From Incurvaria masculella (lineage: Eukaryota; Arthropoda; Insecta; Lepidoptera; Incurvariidae): a DNA stretch of 64,000 nt. The DNA lies in contig OX335642.1 of assembly GCA_946894095.1 (NCBI GenBank), forward strand, positions 817,021 to 881,020. Direction: 5' to 3'. A program made the translations under genes and the position numbers. This document shows positions 11,121-21,140 of this stretch, in pieces. The notes beneath the pieces were generated by a model. The model was not told where the DNA came from. It did no database searches and saw only the letters and a program-made list of their open reading frames with translations. How positions within the stretch are numbered: position 1 is the first letter of the stretch; the number at the start of each line of letters is the position of its first letter.

Positions 11121-11714
11121 AATTTTTTTTAATTTTATATTTCAGGATTGCCAACAGACTTTACACAATACATTTGTAAAAAACATGTTACAATTTCGGT
11201 TACGTGAATCAGCCCAATAATAGGCAAACACAACATGCTTAAATTGGTTCTAGCTAAGCAGCCACAATGTGGTCGAGCGCGCATCTACCATGGGTATAAT
11301 TTGAAATAAATAAATAAACATAGAAGCGCGCTCACGCCCAGTTTTACGTAAATTAACAGCAAGTAACTAAACATTTTGAAAACATGCTAGCTCCACAGAC
11401 AACTGATGTAAGTAAGTAGATAACATTCCGTATTTACTTTTATTTAAAGAGATAAAAGAAATCTCATCCAATTAAAATAAAAGAAAAAACGTATATAAAT
11501 AGCAAAATAAACGAATATAAAGTGACTAATTTAAACTAAATTAAATTTTGCTAAACAAAAAGAAAATTTAATAACACTAAGTATGATTCAAATCTGTGGT
11601 GACAACATTTCTAAAAGTTTTTGTTTATAAGATTTAAGGTTACTTTGAGTTACAATGACTTTGAATGCCTAATGTCAACCATAGAGGGTACTCTGATTCT
11701 CTGCGGAGGGTTTC
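11121..11714. other. No gene recognised
   Basis: AT-rich; a motif AATAAATAAATAAACATAG near 11305 may be a decayed retroelement tail. No coding signal. Confidence 0.4.
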
Positions 11715-11950
11715 CAGCAGGCCTATTCCTGGCAATCCGTAATCAGGAATCAGGAATCCTGAGTCTAGAAAACCGCCTTTGTAGCGGTTTTCAAAGCGAT
11801 TTTCTTGACGAAAATATTCCGGAGCATAGTTCTTTTAATTAATCAAGGGTTTCCCGTTGAAAAACTCGCTTTGAAAATCGCTATAAAAGCTGTTTTCTAG
11901 ACTCAGGATTCCTGATTCCTGATTACTGAATGCCAGGAATAGACCTGCTG
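11715..11950. mobile_element. Foldback MITE, 236 bp
   Basis: Nearly the whole element is an inverted repeat. The left arm begins CAGCAGGCCTATTCCTGGCA, and the right arm ends with its complement (TGCCAGGAATAGACCTGCTG). Inside are paired AATCAGGAATCAGGAATCCTGAGTCTAG blocks (shown in part by position 11741-11768 and 11898-11927). Arms are about 85 bp with a 60 bp centre. No target duplication is evident, so the outer limits are approximate. Confidence 0.7.
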
Positions 11951-12249
11951 ATGAATTTATAGGACTCTATTCAGTCAGCATGGTCACATAAACGTAAATT
12001 GATCAATGATCACTCAAATGAAACGTCCCCATGGAAGCAGCACCTTAACCGACCGTGACAAGATTAGTCCAACGTGACTGCCTAGCCACCACCTTAGCAT
12101 TGTCACGGTGTAGCGGCGTTTCCGCAGTGCCGTGGAGCGCCGGCTTTATTCAGCACGTACCGTGTGGCACCAGCCTTACAACGAAACGGTATGCAAGCCA
12201 AATTTCTCTTTTCTTGTAAACACATGCGATATTGCTTTTTATGTAACTG

Positions 12250-12690
12250 ATCTTATGTAAATGGACATGGATAGATGGACATTGTGGAACCACACCAACC
12301 GTTATGATTTTGGCCCAACACATCCATTTCCATAGGAATAAGGTGCCTTGCCAGAACCTTCGCTTTATGACCACAACAGTTATATTACGGTTACTCTTGT
12401 TCTATTTTGTGCCCTAATGAAAATGTAGAAAAAATGCCTGACGAAATGGAATACAATACATTAACCTAATGGAAACACGGAAAATATCACATTGCTGCTT
12501 CGACCTATGCATCTTCCGACGCATACATCTTTTCGACTAATGTGATGGTACAAACCCGGTTGGAATTACATAAAACTACCACCAAGTAGGGAAAGGGCAG
12601 GTCCTCGTTACGTGGATTCCGAACCATGTAACATCGCGCACTCGTGGCAAAATGCCCTTATTCAACTCGGAAAGAGAAAAAAAGTGGGAG
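12250..12690 (-). repeat. SINE-A copy, interrupted
   Basis: The 3' end lies at 12250-12365 (TGGACATGG..., ACCAACCGTTATGATTTTGG, CAGAACCTTCGC). The rest is at 12473-12690: AAACACGGAAAATATCACATTGC, CGGTTGGAATTAC, TGGATTCCGAACCATGTAAC and CTCGGAAAGAGAAAAAAAGT. About 105 bp of unrelated sequence at 12366-12472 separates them. The linker of the tRNA-headed type is present, but the head itself is lost. Confidence 0.6.
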
Positions 12691-13221
12691 TTGTTTTTAT
12701 GGCATGAGAAACAACGCCTGCGCCCCTAAACTATTAGTCACTATCATGACTCATGCATCACAGTTGTCATTTAACGCAAAAATAGTGATGCTCGAGTCTC
12801 CATTACTATACTTCACATACCATCACGTAAGAGACTTAAGGGTTGTGAGCAGTGGGTTTAAATATAAGAGAAGTCAGGTGAAAAGCATCTGATTTTCCTC
12901 GGACGGATGTTGCCGGTGATGGCAGCCCGAATCTATATAAACATGGATCATTTCGAGGGACTAAATACACCTACTGAAGCAATCCACTGTTAATTTTACT
13001 GCGACTCAAGTTCGTCAAGAAAGGGTTCCGTAACTTACCAAAATTAAAAATTAAAATTTACCAAATATTTTAACGGTAATATAAGATTCTTAATTAAAAG
13101 TATTAAAAGCATAATATTATAGCGTGTTTTCTTATCTTAAAGAGTTCTCTATCCTGCAACTCTGGGATTTCATTTCATTTGAATTCATTTATTTATTCAA
13201 CTTCTGGTAGTCTTACTACAC
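12691..13221. other. No gene recognised
   Basis: Unassigned DNA with no repeat block that I could match and no coding motif. Confidence 0.4.
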
Positions 13222-13380
13222 TAAGGGCCGAGTGCACGAAAGCACAAAAAATCAAAATCAACGTCAAAGTATGATCAAACACGTCACTTTGTGTGGACAG
13301 TATGGAAGGAACTCTATGCGGTTCACTAAAAGTGACGTGTTTGAACATTGATTAACTCAGCCGTTTCATCGTGCAACCGC
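13222..13380. mobile_element. Foldback MITE, about 160 bp
   Basis: The left arm contains GAGTGCACGAAAGC and TGATCAAACACGTCACTTT. The right arm contains AAAAGTGACGTGTTTGAACA and TTTCATCGTGCAACC, the complement with scattered mismatches. The central spacer is about 40 bp. No target duplication was identified. Confidence 0.6.
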
Positions 13381-14034
13381 GGCTAAGTCATGTCTCAATT
13401 CGATTGATCCGCGGATTCGATCAACTCAGTGAAGAAGATCCTAGAAAAAATCTTCACTGATCTATGAGTTATGTTATTTTTCGTCCATGTTTATAATATA
13501 ATATACTAATTAATGAGTACCAAACTCACGTTTTTGGCCTAAGGCACATAACTAAGAACTACGAGGAAACAATTTTTCGAACGATTATCTCGGTGATGAT
13601 ATTACCGACTGAGCTACCAAGACAAACACGTAATGAATAATACTTACTTTTATCTAAAAAATTAATGAATTTCTAATGTATTATGTGTTGAACACGCAAG
13701 TCGTTATTCATTTAACACTACTTTCAAATAAATGCTAAAATAATAATATAATAGATTTGTTCATTTGTCGAACCAGACATGACTGGAAGGTGTAGGTGTC
13801 CCGCGCTACCTCGACAACCCGTCACTGTCCGGAGTCGGAAAAGGTTGCTTTTACACTGTCAAAGGTCATTATCGAGCTTCATATTATATTTGTCGTAAAA
13901 TAATGTATTCTATGGAACTTCGATGTGTAATTTGACATTTTAACTCGTCCAAAGATCCTCAAAGGATTTTTTGCCTCGATAACCGATAATCGTGGTTAAG
14001 CAACACTTGGCACTGCTCAATATTCGATGCTGGT
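13381..14034. other. No gene recognised
   Basis: Unique-looking DNA. The GC-rich patch at 13780-13860 shows no coding frame with recognised motifs. Confidence 0.4.
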
Positions 14035-14500
14035 CATGGTTATTTACTAGGTGATAGGTTGGCACCATCGCATTGAATTTATTTATTTATACACATGACA
14101 AATACATTTCACATAACAGTAAACTAAGGCGTAGAAATGTAGCATACCTATTTACAGTGTAGAAAAAAGAATAAATCAAACATTTAATTCACTATGGATG
14201 AGTTAACTTTCAAATAGCCTTCCGAAAATGTCGTGCACACTCTCTCAAACGTACTTCTCAGATTTACAAATACATCACATTTAGGTATTGACAGATGCAT
14301 GGCATTGAACAGCCTCAGGACGAGACATATGGGCGACCAGTAGTGAGAGCGGGTGCGCGTGCGCGAAAAGAAAAATTGTCTGTGTTTATCATCTAGTTAA
14401 ATGTAACCTAGCATGGCGCCTAGTTTGTACGTTGTCTGGCTAATATAATGTTACGAAATATGTAAGGTGAGGTATTAGCCATCTATAGCCAGTTGCAAAA
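14035..14500 (+). repeat. SINE-A copy split by a LINE tail
   Basis: The left part, 14035-14080, has TTACTAGGTGATAGGTTGGC and ACCATCGCATTGAATTT. The right part, 14365-14500, has AAAATTGTCTGTGTTTATCA and GGTATTAGCCATCTATAGCC. Between them, 14081-14340 begins TTTATTTATTTATACACATG, the reversed A-rich end of a minus-strand retroelement. Confidence 0.6.
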
Positions 14501-14644
14501 TATTCGTCTTGAGGAAAAGATTAATATTTAAAAACATTTCATACGCAATTTTAGGTATAATTCAGTAGTAGTAGAAGAAAGTTAACAAAAAATATCAAAA
14601 AATTTAAAATCCGCATGAAAAAAAAAGATTAATCTCAGGCAGCA

Positions 14645-15029
14645 ATTTTTTTTATGTGATTGGACATGGATGGCTAATACCACACCTTCTGTCATGGTAT
14701 TAGCCCAACATACCACATGGGAACTAGGTGCCATGCCAGGACCTTCCTTATATTGCACGGCTACATTGAACTGGATGGAAAACACGGACAATTTTCATTG
14801 CCGCTTCGACCATCGTTCATCCAATGCGGTGGTACCAACCCGGGCGGGATTAACCCTACCACCTAGTAAGAAAGGAAGGGGACCTACAGTTTAACGTGGA
14901 ATCCGAACCACGGCCAGCCTCTCTCAACGGTCGAATGGTCACCCATCCAAGACCAGACCGGACCCAGCGTTGCTTAACTTCGTAGAGCGATCGCCGAGGG
15001 GTCGCGCCACTGGGCCACTGAGGCTGACA
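14645..15029 (-). repeat. SINE-A body with 5S-rRNA-like head
   Basis: Read on the minus strand, the head at 14895-15029 starts with box A-like TGGCCCAGTGGCGCG. It continues with CGAAGTTAAGCAACGCTGGG and TTGGATGGGTGACC, which line up in order with the internal region of 5S rRNA. It then joins the SINE-A body at GGCCGTGGTTCGGATTCC, through CCCCTTCC and CCCGCCCGGGTTGGTACC to the 3' end CATCCATGTCCAATCACATA and a T/A tail. This is the cleanest of four such copies. Confidence 0.8.
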
Positions 15030-15866
15030 AAAATAAATAAATATGTACATTCCAATAAAGAATATTAATTTACACGAGTCGTCGGTTTTTACAAATCGAA
15101 AGGAGGCAATCAATTTGTGTTTCAAAAGCAGCTTGTTGGTCACTCCCCTTAGCTTTCATAAACATCTGCTGAAATTCCGTGATCGTACGTTGCTGGAAAA
15201 CTAAAGCCGTGGAAAAACGATTCATGTAAATTGTATTTCAAAATTCTCGGCAAAATATGAAACAATGAAAAGATTCGAGAGCCCTGTAATTTAACAAGCT
15301 GCAAGCTAATAATAAATCAAGTCAAAGACATTATGTCAGATTTGTCCATTCGCACTATTATTTACAAGGAAGACAGGCGACTCTGTTCTTTGAGGAAACT
15401 AACAATAGGTTAGTAAAATATTCAAAGGAGCCGTACTTGATTACAGGGTAGAACATGGCAGAAATTTACTTGCAACTGAGTCAAGAGAAGAGAAATAAAC
15501 AGAATAAAGTACGCGAAGAAAATGTATCAAACAACACGAAAGCGTGTATTTAAACTATTTCTCATATAATATTTCCTTGTTAATTCACTTTTATTTATTT
15601 TTAATAAATTTTTCGCCGAGAACCGGTATGTTTCTTCTTTTAGTCTGTCATTAGATTGCTGTCAGGAATTGCTTAAGGAATATTTGAATAGAGGATACTA
15701 TTGATAAACCCCCTTGTATGCTACTTTTAGGGCATAGTGACATTATTACAGACTGCAAAATAAATTTCAACGCATATTTGTAAGGCACGCTCTTTTTGAT
15801 TTGACGTTGAACGTAGCAAAACGAGGTGAAAAGTTATAGAGTCATAGCAATATATTTCGAACATTT
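15030..15866. other. No gene recognised
   Basis: AT-rich DNA lying downstream of the immunoglobulin-like exon in its own direction, so probably intron. No coding motif. Confidence 0.4.
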
Positions 15867-16080
15867 AAGGGGGCTGCGAAAACCATGCAGGCCGGTCAGG
15901 TGCTTCTTTACACCATATTGAAGGATCCCAGGTTGTACTTCGAGGGAAATAACTCGGCAGGGAATGAATTTTATAGTTCACCGATCCTAAAGGACCTAGA
16001 GGATCGGTTTGCTGTAATGTTTGGAATGTAGGCAGTGAACGGGTGCATATCCTGCCTGTCTTCGTTCTGTGATGGTAAAA
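15867..16080 (-). pseudogene. LINE C-terminal fragment (LINE-C family)
   Basis: Minus-strand translation in pieces gives DMHPFTAYIPNI, NRSSRSFR and then, after a stop, NSFPAELFPSKYNLGSF. This is the usual end of insect CR1-like LINE proteins: HPFxV, then WNSLPAEVFPxxYNLxxFK. Frame breaks make it a relic. Sister fragments lie at 32.4, 40.4, 60.2 and 61.1 kb. Confidence 0.6.
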
Positions 16081-16187
16081 AGGGGACGGAGGGACAGCGT
16101 TCTGCAGCTCCGACGAGAATTCTCCATGTTAAAGACGGTAGAACAAGAGATTCGTTATCCAGTGTAGTGAAATAGTGTGAGACTGAC

Positions 16188-16368
16188 CTGTCACTCATGC
16201 TGCCCTCCTTCCTGTTGACGCTGGTCCCGTGTCCCGGCCGGGCCTCGCTGAACACGTAGATGCGCTCGTCGGCCCGGTACCACTTGACGCTGTGCATCTC
16301 ACCGCAGGCGGTGCGGTCGATGCTGCACGTCAGCCGCGCCGTGGTGCCCACCAGCGCCTTTGCCGTGT
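16188..16368 (-). CDS. Internal exon of an immunoglobulin-superfamily cell-surface protein
   Basis: A 181 bp exon bounded by an acceptor (TTCTCGTCGTTCGCAG then ACACGG) and a donor (AGTGACAG then GTCAGT) on the minus strand. It enters in phase 1 and leaves with two bases of a split codon. The translation contains ALVGTTARLTCSID, then HSVKWYR and DERIYVFSE: the B-strand Cys and C-strand Trp of an Ig V-like domain. The second cysteine (YxC) must lie in a later exon. Third codon positions are almost all G or C, very unlike the surrounding AT-rich DNA, which is strong evidence for a conserved host gene. I suspect a Sidestep/Beaten-path-like neuronal receptor because such insect proteins have similar Ig exons and huge introns, but that is a guess. 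No companion exon is recognisable within the window. Frame continuing to 15971 past the donor is read-through into intron. Confidence 0.8.
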
Positions 16369-16429
16369 CTGCGAACGACGAGAACGGGGGTTAGGATTTT
16401 TGGAGAGGCATCCCACTCTTCTAAAGGGG

Positions 16430-16952
16430 ATGTTTTTTTTTTGGTTTTTATTGTAACTGAACTGTAACTACAACGGAGTGTGGGAAGACCGGGTGGGACG
16501 ACGACATCAAGTGCGTCGGCGGAAAGCGCTGATTCCGTAACGCTAAGTCCGGGAGGACTGGAGGAAAATTGGAGAGGCGTCTGTCCAGCAGTTCACGCAA
16601 ACACGCCGACTGACTGACTGTAATTGTCGTGATAGCCCAAGAAAACATATGGGAACTAGGTACTATGCCGGAACCTTCCTTATATTGCTCGGCTACATTG
16701 AAAATATGAACAATTTTTATTGCCGCTTCGACCATCGTTTATATGTTGTACCATACCAACACAGGCGGGATAAACCCTACCACCTAGTAAGTAAGGTAAT
16801 GGTCCTCCTGCAGTTTTACGTGGAATCCGACCCACGGCCAGTCTCAACGGTTGAAAACGGTCACCCTAGAACACAACCGCGCTCGGAGTTGCTTCACCAA
16901 GCTTATCGAGCCGCAAGTCGTCACGCCACTGGGCTAACGTGGATGACGATTT
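16430..16952 (-). repeat. SINE-A with 5S-like head, containing a LINE fragment
   Basis: The body at 16625-16820 (GGGAACTAGG, TACATTGAAAATATG, TGCCGCTTCGACCATCG) joins a head at 16825-16952. On the minus strand the head reads TTAGCCCAGTGGCGTG, GAGCGCGGTT and AGGGTGACCG, matching the 5S internal region as in the 14.9 kb copy. The 3' end appears to lie at 16430-16474. A LINE C-terminal fragment at 16475-16620 sits between. Confidence 0.65.
16475..16620 (+). pseudogene. RTE-like LINE C-terminal fragment
   Basis: Highly similar to the minus-strand fragment at 50443-50588. The reading contains remnants of WxDDIKCVGGK ... REDW ... IGEAYVQQW, a common end of RTE-type LINE proteins, and finishes with a GACT repeat tail (16607-16620). 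It is frameshifted. It lies inside a SINE-A copy. Confidence 0.6.
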
Positions 16953-17879
16953 CTTTCGATGTTTTAATATTGAGGCCACGGCAAAAAAGATTCGGATTGG
17001 AAAACCGATGTTTATATCAATTAGATGTCGTTGTATATCCTCATAAACTATAAGTTGTATACATTCGTTATCAAACCTTCAAAAACTATTTTTATTAGCA
17101 TAAAGCAGACAGTAACCGTGTATATACATCGCACGTATATCGTAAAAAAACGAATGCAATAATATTGCATTGTATGTACGGTGGCAACATTGCATCGCTC
17201 CAGACCTCTACAGCTTCGTGATATTGTTATGAGAAGCTTAGCTGAAGGCTTCCTTACCGAAGGTCGATTTTATTTAAGCTGTTAAAGACAATTTTGATAC
17301 TGTTAAGCATGTAATGAAACTTGGTGTTAATTCTGATTTATCTAGGATATTTAGCGATATGTTTCTAGATATTTTTATAATAAGGAAATCTTCAATGTAC
17401 AAAAAAAAAAAAACATTTGGTTAAATGGTTTAATGTTTAAATAGTAAATTGGTTTATTTAACTACTTCGTTAAATTACATTATAGTCTCAACCTCAGTAT
17501 ATTTTCATAGCTGTATCATCTCAACCTACCTCTGCGGTCAAGCAACGTGATGGTACGTAGGTGTAATGGATAGTTCGATATAACAGTTGTATAATCCTTT
17601 TTCACCACTTCCAGCTACATTAATCCTGAAGTTATCTTTCGGTTACACCATGTAAATATGAAATGTTCCCGAAAGTTAAATATCCGATTTAGGGTAGCTG
17701 GAGGGGGTGAATTCAGGGGGTAGGTCGCTGCATATAAGTCGAAGAAATACTGCTCCTAGGTCTAGCTGGTTTGAACTGGGTGTAACCAATCTTATTCGGA
17801 TCAAACTAGATTTACTCTTATTTTAAGGGTCTGCTGCAATAATAATCTTAATTGGAAATGTTTTATGTATTTAATGGAT
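16953..17879. other. No gene recognised
   Basis: Lies upstream of the Ig-like exon on the minus strand, presumably intron. No second exon with splice sites could be identified. Confidence 0.4.
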
Positions 17880-18035
17880 ACGACATTATAGTTATCTCAT
17901 TAATTTGAGTTTCAGCGACATCTACATTTGAACTACATTCCGACGAATATCACGACCCATACTTTTTCAGATTATTTTCAAAATCTGATTACAATGCTTC
18001 GAATGTAGATGTCGCTGAAACACAAATTAATGAAA
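17880..18035. repeat. SINE-B relic with inverted ends
   Basis: Contains TTCCGACGAATATCACGACC and TTATTTTCAAAATCTGATTAC as in SINE-B. Inverted copies of the end motif bracket it: TTTCAGCGACATCTACATT at 17911-17929 and AATGTAGATGTCGCTGAAA at 18003-18021. ATTAATTTGAG and its near-complement lie just outside. Confidence 0.6.
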
Positions 18036-18646
18036 TAATCTTTATGACCTAACCTAACATAATGTAAGCGAGTTCAAGACACCAGTGATGCTACAAGCAT
18101 CACAAATGTGTAGCCTCTGTGAAATAGACTAGATCCAGTTTTAGCCGAATGTGACCGAATGTATAGTAACCAAGCCGAGATTAGCTTCGCATTTTTTATT
18201 AAAGTTCAAAGACTTACATTTTTCAATAATTCGATCTATCGCCTGAAAGTTGCACACATTTTCCGTAATCCAGCACGCAGGCTAGCGGCCACTTGCAGCT
18301 AAGCAGATAGGTCGGACCAGCGGCACGATCCGGTTTTTTACTGAGAAATAATATTGAAAAATATTTTGATTAAAGCAAGGAGCGCATATCCTGCGCGTTC
18401 TGCATCGGTAGCAAAATGAACATAGCTCGTTCAATTATACTTTTCACCAAGTGCTGATTTATTTTAATTGACACTTAAATAGCCTTTATTACCAAAGTGC
18501 CGATTATCTAGTACTGGTATTGATTGAAAGCTGGTAAGAAAGGCCCTTAATACGTGGCGATTAAGCTAATCTGCAGTAGGTTAAAAAGGCCCTTAGTCTG
18601 GCTATTTTGCAAGAATAAGGAAGCTTAAGATCTCTGCATTAGGGAA
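18036..18646. other. No gene recognised
   Basis: Mixed composition with a GC-rich patch at 18260-18330. No gene or matched repeat. Confidence 0.4.
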
Positions 18647-18647
18647 A

Positions 18648-18990
18648 ACCGGCCAAGTGCGAGTCGGACTAGCACACGAAGGGTTCCGTACCATCGTACA
18701 AGATTTAACACAAAAAAACAGGTTTTTTGTATCAGGTTTATTGTATGGATGTACATCATTATAATAAAATGGGGGGGGGGGGGGGGGCATTTCATTTTAA
18801 TTATTTTTTTTATTTTGCCTATTTGTTGTTATAGCGGCAAAATAAATGTACACTTTGTGAAAATTTCAGCTGCGTAACTATTACAGTTCATGAGATACAG
18901 CCCTGTGACAGATGGATGGACGCACGGACGAACGGACAGCGGAGGCTTAGCAATAGGGTTCCGTTGGCACCCTACGGGTACGGAACCCTG
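18648..18990 (+). repeat. Repeat R2 copy with a 17-G run
   Basis: Starts CCGGCCAAGTGCGAGTCGG and contains GGGTTCCGTACCATCGTACA, TTGTTGTTATAGCGGCAAAA and AGCGGAGGCTTAGCAATAGG. Ends TACGGAACCCTGATAA. A run of 17 G occupies 18771-18787, where other copies have a shorter GGGGCCCCCC block. Confidence 0.8.
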
Positions 18991-19341
18991 ATAAGGGCCT
19001 TTAGGAGAAGTGAATTTTCAACGGAGACGGTTATAGACAGACAAAAAATGCAAGCGAAATCTGAGCGGAAGTGCACGAAGGCAGATATTCCATTTCAGCT
19101 AAAACTTTCATGTAACTTTTTTCCTGAAAGTCGCAACTCTGGCACGAGACTGAGGGAATATCCGATGCACTTGGTCTTATCTTGAAAACTGGATAAAAGA
19201 GAGCGGGGAATCTCGCGCAAGAAATAGATGTTCCTACTTCATTACCTTCTCGTATACATGTATACATGTGGAGGTCCATCGCTACAGTTTAAACATCGCG
19301 CACATATTTTAATACGTTTCCTTACATATTCAAATATGTGC

Positions 19342-19692
19342 GGGATGTGACATGTATGCATGTATATTCGACCGTGAAGCAAGGACACATTCATTAAAGA
19401 AAGATCCCTATGAAAAGAACTACTTTACGAATATACTGCAAGGCTGGACCCGAGCCAGAAAAACATACCATTCGCGGGTATTGCGTCTAACCAAATTCGC
19501 CAGAGGGACTGTACGAGAATTTCAAATTATGGGTGGTTAAATTGGGACGCAATACCCGCGAATGGTATGTTTTGCTGGTTCGGGTCCAGCCTTGCAGCAT
19601 ATTCGTAAAGTAGTTCTTTTTACAGGAATCTTTTTTTTATATTAATGTGTCCTTGCTTCACTGTAGATTCTAAATAAATACATGTCACATTC
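19342..19692. mobile_element. Long-armed foldback MITE, 351 bp
   Basis: Arms of roughly 145 bp. Left-arm landmarks are GTGACATGTAT, GAAGCAAGGACACATT, GAACTACTTTACGAATAT and CATACCATTCGCGGGTATTG. The right arm has CAATACCCGCGAATGGTATG, ATATTCGTAAAGTAGTTC, AATGTGTCCTTGCTTC and ATACATGTCAC in reverse order. A right-arm relative is at 63505-63650. Transcription would give a long hairpin. Confidence 0.75.
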
Positions 19693-20004
19693 CATGGAAT
19701 AAGCGAGGTACATGCTTAGTACGAAATATTTACTTAAACTGTAGGATTATTGATTTCAGGAGATGATCCTACGAACATATATTATCATATTGAAAAGCCT
19801 GAGGGGTACTACCAAATATAAATACTAAATTGTACAACGAAAATCCAGATTGATAATTTGATAGTTAGTGGTTTTATTCCATGATAAGACAATAATCTCA
19901 TCAGAATCCAGAAACGAGAATTACTAATAGATATAATAAATACATTTATGCATACGAATTTATGGCAAGGGTGCAATACATGGGAATGGCGAACGAAACT
20001 AGTA

Positions 20005-20226
20005 GTAGCCACTTGTTAGTAATAATATATACCAAACGATAGCGCTGGCCAGTCAGTTCGCTAAAGAATTCTCTCACTTCTCATGTTATCGAGTTTCAAC
20101 AACACATAATTAACTGCGCGGGTAGCCATTAAGCGCAAAGAACATTCGATGTTGCACGTCCCGAATTTGGAAATGAACTGAATGGCCGGCGCTACCATCA
20201 GAGTATTATTACTAGTAAGTGGCTAC
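20005..20226. mobile_element. Foldback element R3, 222 bp
   Basis: GTAGCCACTTGTTAGTAATA at 20005 pairs with TATTACTAGTAAGTGGCTAC ending at 20226. Further in, GCGCTGGCCAGTCAGTTCGC pairs with the block around GAACTGAATGGCCGGCGC. Related material, including TTCGATGTTGCACGTCCCGA, lies at 50285-50695 (interrupted) and 54010-54050. Confidence 0.6.
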
Positions 20227-20483
20227 GTTGCCGAAATATGCATGAGTTCTAGTCGCCACTTACTAGGCGAAACGACGGGTAGTAAATACCGAAACATAGA
20301 CACTAGCCCTAAGGGACCAAGTTTTAATATTTACTCCTGCAATACATATTGCAATTTTGTTCATTAGATTGAAATCCTCTCATTATCTAACACAGCATTT
20401 TTAGCATCAGAGCCAGGTAGCATACTCAATCAGAGTGGGGAAGAAATTCGTCCATCGCTTCTTACTGTACTGTGTAATGTTTA

Positions 20484-20717
20484 TCCTACTAATATTATAA
20501 ATGTGAAAGTGTGTAAGTTTGGATGTTTGTTACTCAATCACGCAAAAACGACTAAATGTTGTTTGTAAGTGTTGCATGAAATTTGGCACATAGATAGTTT
20601 ATTAACTATTATAAAACGTATGATACTTTCTTTCCGGAAAAATTTAAGGTTCCTGTGAGATATCAAAAAATAATCCAAAACGTCAATAACCCGAGTGGAA
20701 CAGGGTACCTCGGCTAG
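20484..20717 (+). mobile_element. Non-autonomous Helitron-like element, 234 bp
   Basis: Begins TCCTACTAATATTATAAATG just after a host A and ends CTAG just before a host T, the classic Helitron A/T insertion pattern without target duplication. A short CCGAG...CTCGG stem sits immediately before the CTAG terminus. The internal blocks TTTGGATGTTTGTTACTC and TGAAATTTGGCACATAGATA are typical of a very common lepidopteran repeat. It has no coding capacity. Assignment to Helitrons rests on end motifs and memory of the family. Confidence 0.55.
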
Positions 20718-20871
20718 TTATTAAATAATGACACATTTATAAAAAAAAGGATAATATTCCATGATTAATAGCAACACCTTTATGTTCAATTTATCATTCT
20801 TATTCCATTCATTATTCTTGTCCTTCTATTATAATTTTCTCTTATTCTGTTTTTTTAAGTAAATAAAATGT

Positions 20872-21140
20872 ATGGTTAGTACCACACCTACCTTCATCAT
20901 ATGCAACATACCTCATCGGAACTAGGTGCCATGCCAGGACCTTCCTTATATTACACGGCTACATTGAACTGGATGGAAAACACGGATAATTTTATTTCCG
21001 CTTCGATCATCGTTCTTTCAATGCGGGTGGCAGTAAGGGCCTAACCACGAACGACGAATCCCTTAGTCGGCTCTCACGTCATGCGCGGGAAGAAATTCAG
21101 TGGGACCACGGCATAATCCCGACGTGGCTTGGGGAATACA
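20872..21140 (-). repeat. SINE-A body with third head type
   Basis: The body runs from 20872 through GAACTAGGTGCCATGCCAGG and TACATTGAACTGGATGG to ATGCGGGTGGCAGTAAGGGC. It is joined, through ACGAACGACGAATCCCTTAG, to a head at 21050-21140 that on the minus strand reads CCACTGAATTTCTTCCCGCG. The same head occurs at 59120-59210. It resembles neither the tRNA-like nor the 5S-like head. Confidence 0.6.

Noticed and set aside
14895..15029. A genuine 5S rRNA gene
   Set aside because: Only the internal part of 5S aligns, ends do not, there is no T-run terminator after it, and it continues into SINE body in four copies.
15971..16187. Continuation of the Ig-like reading frame beyond the donor site
   Set aside because: The sequence after the GTCAGT donor loses Ig character and enters a LINE fragment; it is intron read-through.
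18771..18787. A G-quadruplex regulatory site from the 17-G run
   Set aside because: It lies at a homopolymer-prone position of an R2 repeat; length is likely variable or a sequencing artefact and there is no nearby gene.
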